Below are positions 1-13,490 of a DNA stretch of 64,000 nt, piece by piece. The first letter of the stretch is position 1; the number at the start of each line of letters is the position of its first letter. The DNA lies in NCBI GenBank assembly GCA_003508835.1, contig PUFA01000209.1, forward strand, positions 1,901,001 to 1,965,000, in the 5' to 3' direction. This DNA comes from Eonycteris spelaea (lineage: Eukaryota > Chordata > Mammalia > Chiroptera > Pteropodidae). The notes beneath the pieces are model-generated. The model did not search any database, had not been told where the DNA came from, and saw only the letters and a list, made by a program, of their open reading frames with translations. The translations under genes and the position numbers were made by a program.

Positions 1-649
1 AAGGATCTTATTTCTCATCTTTTTCAGTACTCTCCCCCACTATGTCCTTGCAAGGCAGAGGGACTGCCAAGGTGAGGAAGAGGTGGAAAGGAGAGGGGGG
101 AAAAAGGGGGTAACAAAAATAGATTGATAATTGAGCACAATCTGACCCTGTTTAAATTTCATCTCTGTGCAGGCAAATGGAATTTGCCTGCAGATATATA
201 CCATACCCCAAGGCCATACAGAAGTAGCAGAAAAAAATGATAGTAGTCAAAACAGAAATATTAGTGCACAAATAGTGTATTTTATTCATTTCTCTGTCTT
301 CCCCTCACCCAATCTGCTCTCTCTCTCTCTATTTTAATGAAAAAAAATTTATTCCTCTTTAAAAGTATGTCCTTTGACCATTTGTCCAGAAACTCCTTTT
401 TGCAATTTCATGGTTTAAAAGTTAAAAAAGAACATCATCCTGAGTAAAAATATTTCTCAGTGTCAGGTTCAATTTTATGTTATATTTCAATGATATGTGT
501 GAGCAAGCAATCATGCCTCACAAACCTTGAAATATAACTGTGGAATCCCCTTTTGTGTTATTTAGTTGATTTAGAAAGATTTTTTTTTTACTGATCTTGT
601 ATATTTGTTAAGATTATTCTGTAATATTTTATTTTATTATTTTATTTTA

Positions 650-1110
650 TTCTAAAAAAAAAGTAGAAAATCAAGCCATATTCTTAGAGGAACTCAACAT
701 TTGAAAGACATTAATCATCCCCAAATTTATCTACACATTTAACACGATCTCAAAAAATATATCAATACATTTTTGGTGTGTGTGGTGTGAGGGAGAACCA
801 GACAAGCTGATCTTAAAGTTTACACAAAAAAATTAAACAACAATAGAAAAATGTTTTTAAAAGGAGGAATGATGAGAGAGAATTATTTTATTGGAAATGA
901 AAATATATTACAAAGCTACAGCAAATAGTGTTGAGCTCATTCTTGAGTAGACATAGATAAATGAAAAAAAAAATACAAAGTCTGTAAACAGATCCAAAGA
1001 AACATGGGAATTTAATATTTAATAAAGAGCACATCTCAAATCTATAGGAAAAAGACATATTTATTCAATCAATGGTGTTGGAACAGATGGGTAGATAATT
1101 GAAAAAGCAG
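650..1110 (+). mobile_element. Degraded L1 ORF2 fragment
   Basis: Scattered matches to the 3' part of L1 ORF2 in sense orientation are visible: the region around ATTACAAAGCTACAG near 909, and a stretch ending in CAATGGTGTTGG near 1070. Many indels and stops mark it as an ancient remnant. Confidence 0.6.
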
Positions 1111-1860
1111 TTACTAGCATGTTTTTGTTGCTATTGGCTGATTTAGAATATGGATTGCAAGAAAAAGGTGGCTGGTTCTCAAGTATGAGTAAAAAGGAAA
1201 AAATAAGAACAAAAATCCCGGGACCCGCCAGACAGAAGATGTAACTAATTCTTGTCTCTAACTAGTAAAATACAAATTGAGATGGCCTTTGAGTGATTGA
1301 AAGCCAATTTCAACTAAGCCTCATGACAAGTTTGACAAAACTGCTCAGAGAAAAGAGACCAGAGGCATGGTTCTCCCATCAAAGCCTGATACAACTCAAG
1401 GTACCTGCTTGGAAAAGAATTGGGGGCATAGCTATTGGCCCATAGAGATAACCAGAATAAAATAAACAAAAAGCCAAGTATGTTTTTAAGACAGTTGCAC
1501 TGTCAAGAAAGCCACTAGTTGTACTAAAAGGAATTCTAACTTCTTTGCCTAAAGCCACAAGCTTGTTTAACACATTAGCTGTGATCCAAGTTCTCACAAA
1601 TGTTTCACTGCATTACATAGATTGTCTCCATTCCAGTCTCCTGTAACAGACTTCTTGCTGCCCATCGGACAGATCAGAGGCAAATGTCACATATTTTCAG
1701 ATTTCTCATCTGGAAGCTTTTGCCCCTTTCTTAGTACCTATTTCTGTATTAGTTGGTTTAAGCTAAACTACATGGTGGTAACAATTTCAGAACTTCAATT
1801 AAAACAAATGTTTTTTTCTGCACATATAAAAAAACGTGCAATTTGAAACAATGAAATCTA

Positions 1861-2960
1861 CCACACTTGTTGATGAACTTTTACATGGCTTCCAATCTCA
1901 CATATTGCAAATAATTCTGCATTGGATATATTTGTAGAGACATCATATTGCATGTGAACAAGTATATATGTAGGTTATATTTTTAGAAAATGCAATTGCT
2001 AGGTCAAAGGTATGTACATTTTAAAATTTGATAGAGACCCACTTCCTTATACCCCCACTAGCTATAAATGAGACTGCCTGTTTTCTTCCCATCTGTAACA
2101 ATATTATCAACCCCTTTGATCCTTGCCCTTCTGAGAGGTGAAAAATAATATTTCATCAGTGTTTTATTCTTCATTCTTCAAGTTATACTAGATGTTTCCT
2201 TGCTTTTCATAGATTTCAAAATGATTTTTATCCTTTTTTTGTTTATATATATTCCTTTGTCCATATTTGTCTCTTCAGTTATTATAAAAAATGATTAAAG
2301 AAGACAATGTAGGTGATGCAAACAAACTTTATTTAATATAACAGGAAATGGACAGTCTACATTCAGAGACCTGCAAAATGAGGTGGAGGGCAGGAAGCTT
2401 TTACAAGGTAAGAAGTATAGAACAAGGAAGAGAAAAATACAAACTATCTGATATGATTGGGGCCACATAGTCAACCTCGTTTGAGGTGAGAAGGAACAGG
2501 GAAATAAGTGCAGAGCTCAGAGTTGGCTTGGTGTTTGGGGATTGGCTGACAGGACAGACTGCCTTTCTGGTCAAGTGGAGCATTTACAGGGTTGTTAAAC
2601 TTATGTAAAAAGTTTTGGCTTGCTGGCATGGCACCCCAGGCAGGAGCAGCTCCATCTTAAGCCTAGAAAGTTATTTCAATAGTTGTCTCTTTTTCTTATT
2701 GATTTGTAAGAAGTATTATTTATTTAAGAATCATCTCCCCCCACCTTTTATTTAGTCAAATACCAATTTTTTCTTTTTGTGATGTCTGGGTTATGGTGTT
2801 ACTTTAGAAAGGCTTTGGTCATTAAATCAACAAATTATTTTCTATTAATGCGACAGTAACAAATCCCTTGTTTTCCTCTAGTATCTCTACAGTTATATTA
2901 TTTGTTTAAAATTTTTATCCAGATGAAATTAATATTGCATTGCTGTAAGTTATGAGGGAG
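1861..2960 (-). mobile_element. Old L1 3' region (antisense), interrupted by an LTR-like element
   Basis: The segments 1861-2280 and 2680-2960 resemble the reverse complement of old L1M ORF2 3' sequence. Examples are TTGCTAGGTCAAAGGT at about 1996 and TTTTTCTTATTGATTTG at about 2690. The two parts are collinear in the L1 consensus and are split by sequence of a different type at 2290-2680. Confidence 0.6.
2290..2680 (-). mobile_element. Solo LTR-like element inserted in L1
   Basis: On the minus strand this block runs from a GGAGCTGCTCCTGCC motif near 2650 to an AATAAAG polyadenylation-type signal (complement of 2328-2333). This is the usual U3-R layout of a retroviral LTR. It interrupts an older L1 copy. 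No internal viral genes are present. The family cannot be named with certainty. Confidence 0.5.
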
Positions 2961-3179
2961 GCACACATATTTATACAATTTCTCAGTGGTAATAACAGGT
3001 GCTTTTTCAGATAACAATTTATCAGTTCAAAACAAGAGTAGTAGGAGACTAATTTTTCAATGAATAAATTTTTGTAATTTTAAGTTTGACCCTGTTCATG
3101 TGAAATCTACCAAAAAGTCATTGAAAGAAAAAGTTTTCTGCTATGAAAAGAAGAAGGCATAGCCTCTACTCAGCTCCTG

Positions 3180-3395
3180 TTAAATATCATCCTGCAGGAA
3201 TATGGAAACTGTGTTGTCAAATCTTCCCATTTTCCAAAAGAAACTGGAATTTGGATTTTTATGTGAACTCTCCTGATGTATAAATGCTAAACTAATTCAG
3301 AGTTTTAAAAGTACTGCACGGGCCAAGAAAAACACGTCTGCAGGCCAGATGGGACTCACAGGTACTAGTTTGAGACCTGTGGTTTAGGGATTTCT
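3180..3395. mobile_element. hAT-type DNA transposon fragment
   Basis: The part at about 3317-3390 (GGGCCAAG, then CGTCTGCAGGCCAGATG, then AGTTTGAGACCTGTGG) resembles the end of nonautonomous hAT-Charlie elements. It is short and diverged. Confidence 0.45.
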
Positions 3396-3479
3396 TCTTC
3401 TCACCCTCAAAGATTCATTTACAAGCCTGCTATACCATAGTGTGGTCAGCCCTTCTCACAGTGTATTTTAGCTGATTTT

Positions 3480-3630
3480 TGGTGGCCTAGTCTTTTTATT
3501 AAGCTATAAGATCCTTGGGCAGTATTTATAGATTTTGAGGTTCCCCAGGGCCTGGCACAATGTCTTGCATCTAGCAGACATTTAATATAAACATTTGTTG
3601 AATGAGTGAATGAATGAATGAATGAATGAA
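3480..3630 (+). repeat. L2 3' end with (GAAT)n tail
   Basis: A CAGGGCCTGGCACAATGTC-like segment leads into ATTTGTTGAATGAG and a tetranucleotide run of GAAT at 3599-3630. That is the characteristic 3' terminus of L2 elements. Confidence 0.65.
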
Positions 3631-4689
3631 CTTCATTTGAAGTTGAATCTCTGCCAAACATATGATCAAGGTTGCTCGAGATCTCAGAGGTTACCTGGTT
3701 AAGACCACTTCCCCTTTCCTTCCTCCCTGCCGGTCCCCCAGTGTACCCTTATGCCACCTAGTTCTAAACCACTGTCCTCGACAGTGTTTTCTAAACTCTT
3801 GGCCTCTTCCACTTGTGAATTTTGGCCACTAGATGTCTCTCTTTGCTTGAAAGACATTCGAAGCCCTGGGGTTAACTTGCGGTTTGCTAAAAAGAAACAG
3901 TACTTAAATAACAAGAATATCTTAATCTCAGCCCACATCTTGAGATGTTTGTCCTTAGGAGTACAACCACAATGTCAGAGGAAAGGTGCCCAGGGACAGT
4001 CAGATTTACTGTGTTCTGGGAGAGCTTCTCATCCACAGGAATGCACCCTTGGTGCACTGAGTGACAGTCTCTTGGGTTTTAGCCTCTAAACCAGCAGGCC
4101 CATGACTGTTCTCCAGAACCCTTGTTTGTGTTGCTTTTCTCTGCTGCTTTAGGCCTGTGGTGGAGAAATGCATCTCACTGTTAAGGGTGGGGGACTCTGG
4201 AACCTGTGTAGTAAAAGCAGGATTCTCCTGAGGTATATCAGACTGAACTTCTCCACTGAGGCTGCCCTGGCACTGTGTGAATTTCTATGCATCATATAAA
4301 GAAGAGGGATGTGTTCCACTGCTTGTGGTTGTGACTTTCATGCCACACCAGGAGGGTCTGCTGAGAGGTGGTCTATGTGGTGACCTATACTTCTCATTTT
4401 AAAGATAGGCAGGGTGGGGTAGGGGGGAAGCAATTGGTGTTATCACTGACATTTACATACTTTTTGTTCTGAATTGTTTAAAGGCAATGGATGGAATCCT
4501 GCCTGGCTCTGTTAAATTTACCCAGGGCCTTGATATTTGAAATGTACTTTTTGAAGAAAATGGAAATTGGGTTCTGTAGGGTTTCCATGGCTCTCCAGAA
4601 TTTATTTTCCAAGGTTCAGAAGATAAGATTGCTATGACTTGATAGTACCTGAGATGTGGCCTTGTCTTTGCCTTTTCTTTGGTTACTTT

Positions 4690-4900
4690 GCAAGGATTGG
4701 ATACTTCTCTTTGTATTTCTCATCTGTCTGAAGAGCAGCAGAATATAGGTTAGGAAACGAGACTTTGAAGTCAGGCCTTGTTGGCGCCCTGGCCCAACAT
4801 CATTTACTTTGCTGCCGTATACCTCTATTTTCTCACCTATAAATGGGGATGTTAGCAGTAACTGTCTTACAGGTTGCTGGGAGTATAAAAGTGATGCAGG
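4690..4900 (+). repeat. MIR SINE
   Basis: Diverged sense MIR. The core around TATTTTCTCACCTATAAATG (about 4827) and the following GGATGTTAGCAGTAACTGTC correspond to the conserved 'tcatctgtaaaatgggg' region. Confidence 0.6.
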
Positions 4901-7900
4901 ACGAGGCAATTTCCCTGAGGGTGGGGAGACCAAGCCCTGTATGGAGAGAAGAGGGTCCTTTGGCAGAGAGTGTATAAATAATTCCATACACTCGCCAGAG
5001 TTAGAGTCAAAAGGAAGGAAGGAAGGATTGTTAGAAAAGGGGTAACACTCCACAGAAAGAGTGTGGTTTCTTATCAGAGGGAGAGAGTGAGAGAGACAGT
5101 GAGATAGGCAGAGTAAAGCACTGAGAGGGACCCTGCGTTTTCAGAGAATTCAGTTTATATGTCATTCTTTAGTTCCTATTTCCTTTGATATGGACGTAGT
5201 GAGGAAGGGGAATAGTATGTGGCATGAAAAGGTAAGAATATGTAGCGTGAAGGCCTCCTGGCAGTTCCCAGCCTTTAATCCATAGATTTCTCATGGTTTT
5301 AGCCACAGGAATGAAAGATTTTATTTGTGTAAGGCAGCCACTTAAAGACTCTGTTGTTCCTGTTTCCCTTTCCACAGGTGTGAGAAATAAGTTGTAAGTA
5401 ATCCCAGTAGAAATCTTCCTTTGTTCTGCAGGTGTCCCTCTGGCCTGGCCGCAGGGCTGATCAGTATATTTCAGTCTCTGAATGTAGCTTCCTTAACATT
5501 TTTAATTCTCTTGCTTCCTCCCTACATTATTTCCCCTCAGATTTCTTTCCCCCCTTATTCTTAAGAGGATGTTGAGGGATGAAGGTCTGTCTTCCATAAC
5601 TTCCAAGCTGAGATAGAGCTGGAGTCCTGCCTACTGGGAATAAAAATCTCTGGAAGCCTATCCTAAGGGCCCTGGAAGCAGAAGCAGGGAACATGAGATC
5701 TTTCCAGCACATATAAGTGGTAGGAAGCCTTGCAGCCTGGAAGATATAAATTTAGCAAAAAGATTGAAAAGATCAAAGTCAAAATTAATAGTAGACGTAA
5801 TTGACATTGATGTTACTTTTTCATGGCAGTTAATTTAACGTGAAGATATCTAGTTAAAGGAAATGGAATCATTTTGAAGAGAGTAGTGGCATAGACACCA
5901 GGCTAAAAGAATATTCAGAAAAGTTCCCTGATTCCCTGGATTGTGTGGGTTTATACAGTTTCAGGAACAAGAGCTTAAGATTTTCTGCAGGTTCACAGGA
6001 ATAGGTCGCGCTTCCTGTTTCATTTTCTGGAGGAACCTGTGAGGACTCATAAGAAACTGGTTTAATTCGAGATAAACGTACCTAGCTATTGATTCTTTGT
6101 AATTGGACAGCGGTTGGGGAAATTAACAAAACTTGGTAGGGCCCTGTCTGTTTGCCTTAAGGGCTGACTTTCAATAGCTCTCAGAGGGAGCTGCTCTGCT
6201 CTTAGGAAACCCTGACATAGAGGCGGGTTGTCTACTAATGGTCTAGTCTTAGGTTCCCCACAAATGTGCTTTATGTAATGGGCAAGGGGTCTGCTCCCTT
6301 TTTGGCTGTGCCCCTGATTCCCGGGAAGAGGTACTTTCTGCACGGACCCTGGTCCTAATGTGTGGCAGAGAATTTTATTGCTAGTCCAGGTCTCATAATG
6401 GGAGAAGTAAATTATCTTAAGTTAAGCTGGCTGTTTATTCCTGTTACTGTGTAGCTAGCTTTGGAGCGAGACCTATGAGATAGGCCAGGACAGAGTAGGT
6501 AGCTCTAGTACATTACACTATTAGCACATTCTATAAAGCACATGGGAATATAAAAACTCCTCAGACAGTACTTGGAACATAATAAGTGCTCAGTAAATGT
6601 GAGCCAACACTAAATGCTTGATAGTTCATTTCTTCCTCTAATTTCCTGTCCAGGCCCATGTTTATAGATTGTTACAGTTGTATCTGATACGGATAAAAAA
6701 GATTTCCTCCAGCTTTGTGAATTCCCCCTTTATTTGGATGGCCTTTATTTTAATGCTAAATAGCAATATAATTCTTATGCAATGCCATTGCTACCCTGCA
6801 CTCCCCAAAAAGAGCTCTTATGTCACATTGACGCAGTTTGCCCTCAAATAGTCAAATAATTCCCCACCCACCCCTCTTTAAGTCCTAGTTCTGAGTGTTA
6901 AGAGACTATATCGGCTTTGATTAAGTCTTATATTAGTTAGAAAAATCTCACTATAATTTACATTTACATCGAACTCTTTCCCTCTTCCCCTCAACTCTCT
7001 CACTTCTCCTTTCAGATTACCAAAAATTATACCTCATATATTTTTTTATTGAATTTAACCATCTCACAGTTATGGAATAAAGACACTAGAAATAGTTCAG
7101 GGCCTATCACACTCAAATCACCATCTAATTCAAGGCGGCCATAAGTTTTTGCAGCCCCTGGAATGGAGCTTCTCTTGGACCAAGTTCAAAGAATGTCTAG
7201 CACTTTTGATGGATAGTCACTGTCCTCCAGGGTCCATCTGCTCTGGGGGGTGCATTTCCTCCCCAGGTTTACCTGCTGATCTGTCTAATTCCAATATTGC
7301 CTCACAACCCAGCATTCTCTCAGGGAAAGTTGGTTGACGTAATAAGATTGAGATAACCAGTTCCAATAACATATTTATATTTGCCTTTTCCTTTCTCCTG
7401 GGCCTCAGGTTTGTTGCTGTTTATTCCTGTGACTCTGCTCTTTTGCTGGGAAATCAAAAATGATCAGACTGTTGAGGAACCCAACATACATGAAGTTGAA
7501 AGGTTTAGAGCTCTCCCTCAGCCCTAGGTCTTTCTTCTTATTCTTCTGTGGCTTTTCTAGGAGCCTTGCCAAGAAGCTCTGTGGTCAAGATTACCAGGGA
7601 ATGAGATGTAAAGGAAAAGACCAAAAGACATTTGTTTAGCTGCCTTCATGAGTTCAGGTGAACACTGTGTTCCTGCTTCACAGGTTAGTGTGTGTGATTT
7701 TGTGGCAGAATGAGCATTACAATCACACTAGAGGAGCAATGCTCCCACAGCTCTGCCTTCATAGAGAATAGCTCTTCTTGGGCTCAACAGTGGCATGTCA
7801 CACAATGCTGTCACAGTGCTCAAACCCATGCTGCTTCCCTTCGCTCTTTGTCCTCTGCAGGAACTGGGGAGCCCCATAACTTCACCAGGAAGTATTAAGA

Positions 7901-9359
7901 AATTCAACATCGCATGCATTAAAAAATTCCTAGGAGGAAACTAGGAGGGGTGAGTAAGTGGCTTATTGGTGAGTCACCAGTAATTCAAAAGTACACCCTG
8001 TTTGTGAAATAACATAAATATTGGGCATATTATGATCTCCTTCTATTAAATATGGAATTAATAAGTATTAAAATGCATTCATTTGTTTGGATTTGGATTA
8101 TCCCCCAACCAATGTACTCAGGAAGACATTTGTGTTTACCGGTTGTCTATTTTCTATATCTGCTAAAATGTATTTGGTTCTAATGAGAAACTGTAGTGAT
8201 TCTTTTGGTTCTGAGGGCCCTATGCCGGTCCCTGGGACACTGCTGGGCTTCACAACACAGGGAGCTGGGGCTGAGGAACAGAGCTCCCAACCGAGCTTCA
8301 AGTCCTGACCACATCAAGCTCCATATTGACTGGCCATTTTTTCTGCCCTTCCACTATGGCCTTATTCCTCTCTTTTGCTCCCATCCCATTCCACAGCCAC
8401 TTTTCTCCCTAAGTAATTAGTTGATTATTAGTCCCATTTTATAAACACATTCCCATTAAGGTGTCCGTGACTTCTGTGCTTCTATATAAACTCGCATTTT
8501 AATGGAGATGATAGGAAAAGGGCAGCACCAAACTGAAAACATGGCATCTAATCCCAGCACTTTAGACATTGGCTCGACTGAATAAGAGTATATATTTCTA
8601 GAAACCCTTGACCTTTGCTACTGAATGGAAATTTGGTCTCCCCTTATAGTTGGTGGATCCTAAAAACAAGCAAGATCCAGCAGAAAAGGCACATGAGGAG
8701 AGTGGAATTAACTTGACTAAATTATGAGACCAAACTCTATTCTGCCCAAGCTGGTAGACAACAAAGGTGCAATAGTTGATGCACTTGAACAATTAGGGGT
8801 TGTCAAGCAGGCTTTGTTCTCTTGACAAGTTTCCCACTGGGCCAGATTCAGAGCTGATCATGAGGAGTTATGATATAGACCAAGTGGCCCAGCTGGTGCT
8901 AGAAATAAAAGGGTCACATTGTGTTTAAGGTCCTTGGCCCCAAAATTGTGGACTCCAATCTTGTTATCACTGTTGGTAACTCTACTTTCATAGTTTCTCT
9001 TTTTACAGTTTCCATAGTTTATATAGAACTTTTATGGTTTGTGTTTCTTTATTTCTATTCTAATATAATTTTATTTTTTGCAGTAGTGTTGTAAGCGACC
9101 TCAAGTCATTTGTAAAATATGGAGTGGCTTCAAATATGAGCCTCCTCAAGTCATTGGCAAACATGAGGTGTTAATTTTCAAATTGGATGACTTCTTAGAA
9201 ATGAAAGAAACCTTTATTAAAGAAGTTAATAAGATTTAGCTCTAGGTTTTCTAAGGAGAAAGAACATACTGAAAATATTCACCTTCTGTAGACATGCACA
9301 CGTTGTTCTTTTACCAGCCTCCATTCCATATGATCTCATCAGGAAGTTCAAGGTTCCAT

Positions 9360-9382
9360 TTTTGGGGGGCGGGGGGGGCGGC
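9360..9382 (+). repeat. G-rich tract
   Basis: A run of G broken by single C bases lies at about 9364-9382. It has four or more G-runs and could in principle fold into a G-quadruplex. No gene context. Confidence 0.6.
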
Positions 9383-12300
9383 GATGGGGAAGTAGCAAGT
9401 TGATTCTTCAGCTTTGAGTGAGCAAGTCAGAAAATGAAAAATAATAGCTACCTGTACCCTGACCCCACTGGAATTATTCACCTCTCCTCATTGCAATTAT
9501 AGGTTAAGGGCTACATTCCTTCTACTTTATGGGGTATGACCCCAGGTGTCCGAAGGCTGGACAAGAAAGCTCAACAGAGTGGCATTTTATAGAAAACTGA
9601 TCTGGGACAGAAGTGGCCCACATCCCCTAGAGCATTTTCCTTTTGTGGTTTCAGAAATCCATCAATGTCAGCTGGGAGAATCACCGGGTCTTGGGGCCTG
9701 AGCAGCTTCCTCTAACCAGGCTGATACTGATTGGAAGACAGAGGGCGAGTCAGCAGAAAAGTATTTTACTTTTCCTTCTTCAAGGAGGTGTGTCCTGGGT
9801 TTGTTGGGCCTGCAGGGCAGCACTGTGCACCAGGAATTATTCATGAATCAGTGGACCTGTATGCATGCCAGAGAGAGCTGTGGTTTAGATATTAAGATCG
9901 TCTTTCCAAATGGCATAAGAGGTAATTGAGCCACAAGTACCCTGGAGGAAAGGCTCCCTCGGGCTGTGATGTGAAGAGAGGAATCACCAGGTAAGCCCAA
10001 TAGCTGTGATTTGATTCCTTGGAACCTGTATTACTATCACCAGTACTATTAATCTGAGGTTTTTTTCCCTCACCGTGGGGAAGACTCTGAGTTCAACATC
10101 CCTTTTCCTGCAGAAGGTTAAATAAAGGAACAGAGAGTGGGAAAAGCAATAAGCAGAGACAACAGAGTTCAGTCTCTTGCCAGCTATATAATTGAAGTGA
10201 TTTGCTGAGTCTCAAACTCTAGGTTTCCTGACTCAAAGCATACCCTTCTATCAGTTCTAATAGAGCACCTCCTATTCTATGGTGGGGGCGAGGGTTCCTG
10301 GGAGGTAGATTGATTGGAATAAAGGAAGCTCCACCAAGGATACATGTTGAAAATATCAATCTAAGGCTTCCACTAATTAGAAATACATTAGTCTTAGCAA
10401 TCTCTTAAAACAACGGTTGAGAGAATTAAGTTTAGTTTTACTTTAGAATGAATTTGTTTTTAAGATTTGACTGACCTGTATACATCTGGGAAGTACTTCT
10501 CAACTTCTTTTTCTGGACTCTAAAACCCCCCAAATTGACCTTATAACCATTTCCCCAGCTACTTTCCACAAATAAATATAAAGCGCACACTATATTTTCT
10601 GACTGACAGGATTTGAAAATTCATAATTTTTATTTTCCCTTTTATTCTTTATCATGAAAAATCCATTTATATAAGCCTGATATCCTATGTAATCCACCCA
10701 TACTGGAGACTAAATGATCTAAAGTTACAAAGGAGGGATAGAAAGAAGGTCAAGATGACAGAGGTGTGGAGAGATGATGACTTTGGCTTTTCCATGGTGA
10801 AATTCATTAAACTAAACCTGATGATAATGTACATAGGTTGGAGATCATAGATATGAGAGAAATAACAAAAATAAATAAATATACATTCTATAATTTATCA
10901 GAATATTAATATAAGCCTTTTGTTATATTTTTCTGTAATAAAAACACTACTAATTATTCATAACCATGACAAAAATTAAAACCAATTATACAATAGTAGC
11001 TGCATAATACTTTATTCAACCATTTTAAGTAGTATAACTTTGAGCAAATTATTTTCCTTTTCTTGATCCAGTTAATTTATTTGCAAAAATGATAGCAACA
11101 AACATTAAGATTCAAAATGGGAGTGTACGTATGTTGAGTCTTAAAAGTTTGACTTGAAAACACTCCTTTTACATGCACAATCACACTTTGATATGAATGT
11201 TGCTGATACATCTCACAAGTATTTATGTCTTGCTTTCTAAAAAGATGGTAAATTTCTTTAATATTTTTAAACACAGGGACGAGGTCCCTATCACTGGGTT
11301 TATCTCTTGCTGTGCTAAGTGTAAGGGGACAACCATACTTTTGGACCCATGTGCCTGCTGATATCATTCATTACACAACTAAATAAATGCAAATACCCTC
11401 CTAGAAAAAAATAAATGGACACATTCATTCAAACTCACGTATAAGTGACTGATTTTAGCTCTTTGATTGGATTAAATGTAAATGGAAAGAAATAAGAGGG
11501 TACTAGGTATAGAAGGGCATTAACAGTTGTTGGGGTATGTGTTACAGGGGTGAATAACTCTGAAATTGGAGGAGTGGTATCCCCTGGATAAATGTCACTG
11601 AATTCCCAGTTTTGCTTAAGTCCACTCCTTATAAAACAATGTTCTACCTGATCTAAACATATGTATTTGCAACTTCAAAACATCTTGCCTTGTTCTGTTT
11701 CTAAAGTTCTTTGGCACGAAATTCTCATGAAGGGAAAACCCTGTTCCCAAACAGATTGCAGCTTTCTCCTGGATTATGTTTGAACAGAAAACTGCTCATG
11801 GGATGTCAAGGTCTTCACAGTTCTAGACTGGATAGATACATAGTTTTACTAGCTGTGTCTACTAAGTAGCTGTGTCTACAAGCAAACCATAGGTTACAGA
11901 GGCTCCTGCTCAATGGCAGATGGAAACTTGGGTGCTGGCATGCCATGAATGAAAATCCTTAAGAATTATTAAGTGTAAAAGTGCCCAGCATTTCATAGAG
12001 TATAGTAAATTCCCCGGGTACAGTCAGTTGAATAAATAAAATATGAAATAGTAAACAGAAATGAGGTATGTAGTCCTAAAATTATGCACAAAATAGTCAA
12101 ATCTTGTTGAGGAGGGTTATTGGGTCTTTATGGGTCTCTGGGTCCTCGGTACAAATGTCAGTTTTTAATTTCCAGAGACCCACAAACTCTAAGTTTTTTT
12201 TTTTTGTTTTTGTTTTTTTTGTTTTTGGCAGGGTTGTGGTGGTAGGGGGTGTTTAAATAAAGCCTTTAAAAATAAAGACTTAAAAAATTATAAGATAATT

Positions 12301-12789
12301 TCTTTATCATTTGCTTCTTTCTCATGAGATAAAATTTTAACAGTCTGAGTTCCTGTATTGTTTAGGGATAAGCAAGCATTTACTGTAAATCCGTGGTATT
12401 AGGACAGCTTGTCACAACAGAACAGATATACACCTGCAAAGTTTTGGATAAAGGGATTTTGTATTAAACAGATTATATTTTCCATGAAAACTTTTCACAC
12501 TTGTGTTTATACTTAAGCCAAATTTTGCTTGAAGACTTCCCAACATTTAATCTCTTAGAGAATTAGGCTGATTATTTCTAGCAAGAAAATTAATGATATA
12601 ATTCTTAGACATAAAACACTCTTCTATGTTGTTGACCAAGATAGAAGTTAGACAAGGTAACTGGTAAAAGAAATGACACAGATAGCAGTAGAATTTTAAA
12701 ATATATTTAAGTCAGAATTTTATTTTATTATGAAGTGGTCTCTAACATTACTAAAAAGTTATCATGGTGATCTTGATAATGAATGATTT

Positions 12790-13490
12790 AGTCAGGAAAG
12801 GTAGTTGGGATAACTGGTTATTCATTTGGGGGAAAATGAAAGTTAATCCTTTTTTCAAAACCTGAAATAACTCCAGAAGAATTAAAAATTAAATGTATTT
12901 TTAAAAACCTTAAATAAATGTTAGAAGAAAATATAAGACAATAGTTTTATAATCTTTTTACAAAATAAAAATTCTTAGCATGACCCTAAGTTTAAGATCA
13001 TATAGAAAAATTGACATGTGATTTCATAAATAATTTAAACTTTTGTGCAGAACAAGACAACATAAAAACTTAAAAGACTAAAGACAAATGATGAGAAAAT
13101 GTTTATAACATGAGTGACAAAGAGCTACTTATCCATGCTATATGAAGAGCTCTTAAGAAGCAGTTCTTAAGAAAAAAAATGAACATTCTAATAGAAAAAT
13201 TTAAAACAATGACTTAAACAGTCAAACCAGAAAAAAATATAATGGCCACGAAATGTCTGAAAATGCTTAATCTTACTAATAATCAGAGATATTAAAATTA
13301 AAACAATTAGAAAAAATTTGCCTATCAGTTTTGTAAACATTAAAAAGATGTTGGGGACAATGTGTTAAAACAAGCATTTCTATACCTTACGAGGGAGTAT
13401 AAACAGGTACAAGTTAGGAGAGCAATCTGGTCATGCCTATCAAATCTCAAAATGCATAAATCTTTTGAAGTAGGACTTTCAGCCTAGTTT
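12790..13490 (+). mobile_element. Old L1M 3' ORF2 fragment, sense
   Basis: The order of motifs follows L1M ORF2 3' sequence: a region like 'aagatgctcaacctcactaataatcagag' near 13260, 'gcctatcag' at 13320, and 'agcaatctgg' to 'caaatctcaaaatgcat' near 13420-13457. The copy is heavily mutated. Confidence 0.55.

Noticed and set aside
3751..4089. 112-codon plus-strand ORF
   Set aside because: No homology recognised; ORFs of this size arise by chance in 64 kb and it overlaps another ORF on the opposite strand.
4616..5053. 145-codon minus-strand ORF beginning MECYPFSNN
   Set aside because: It overlaps a MIR element, has no recognisable domain, and is unsupported by splice signals or codon pattern.
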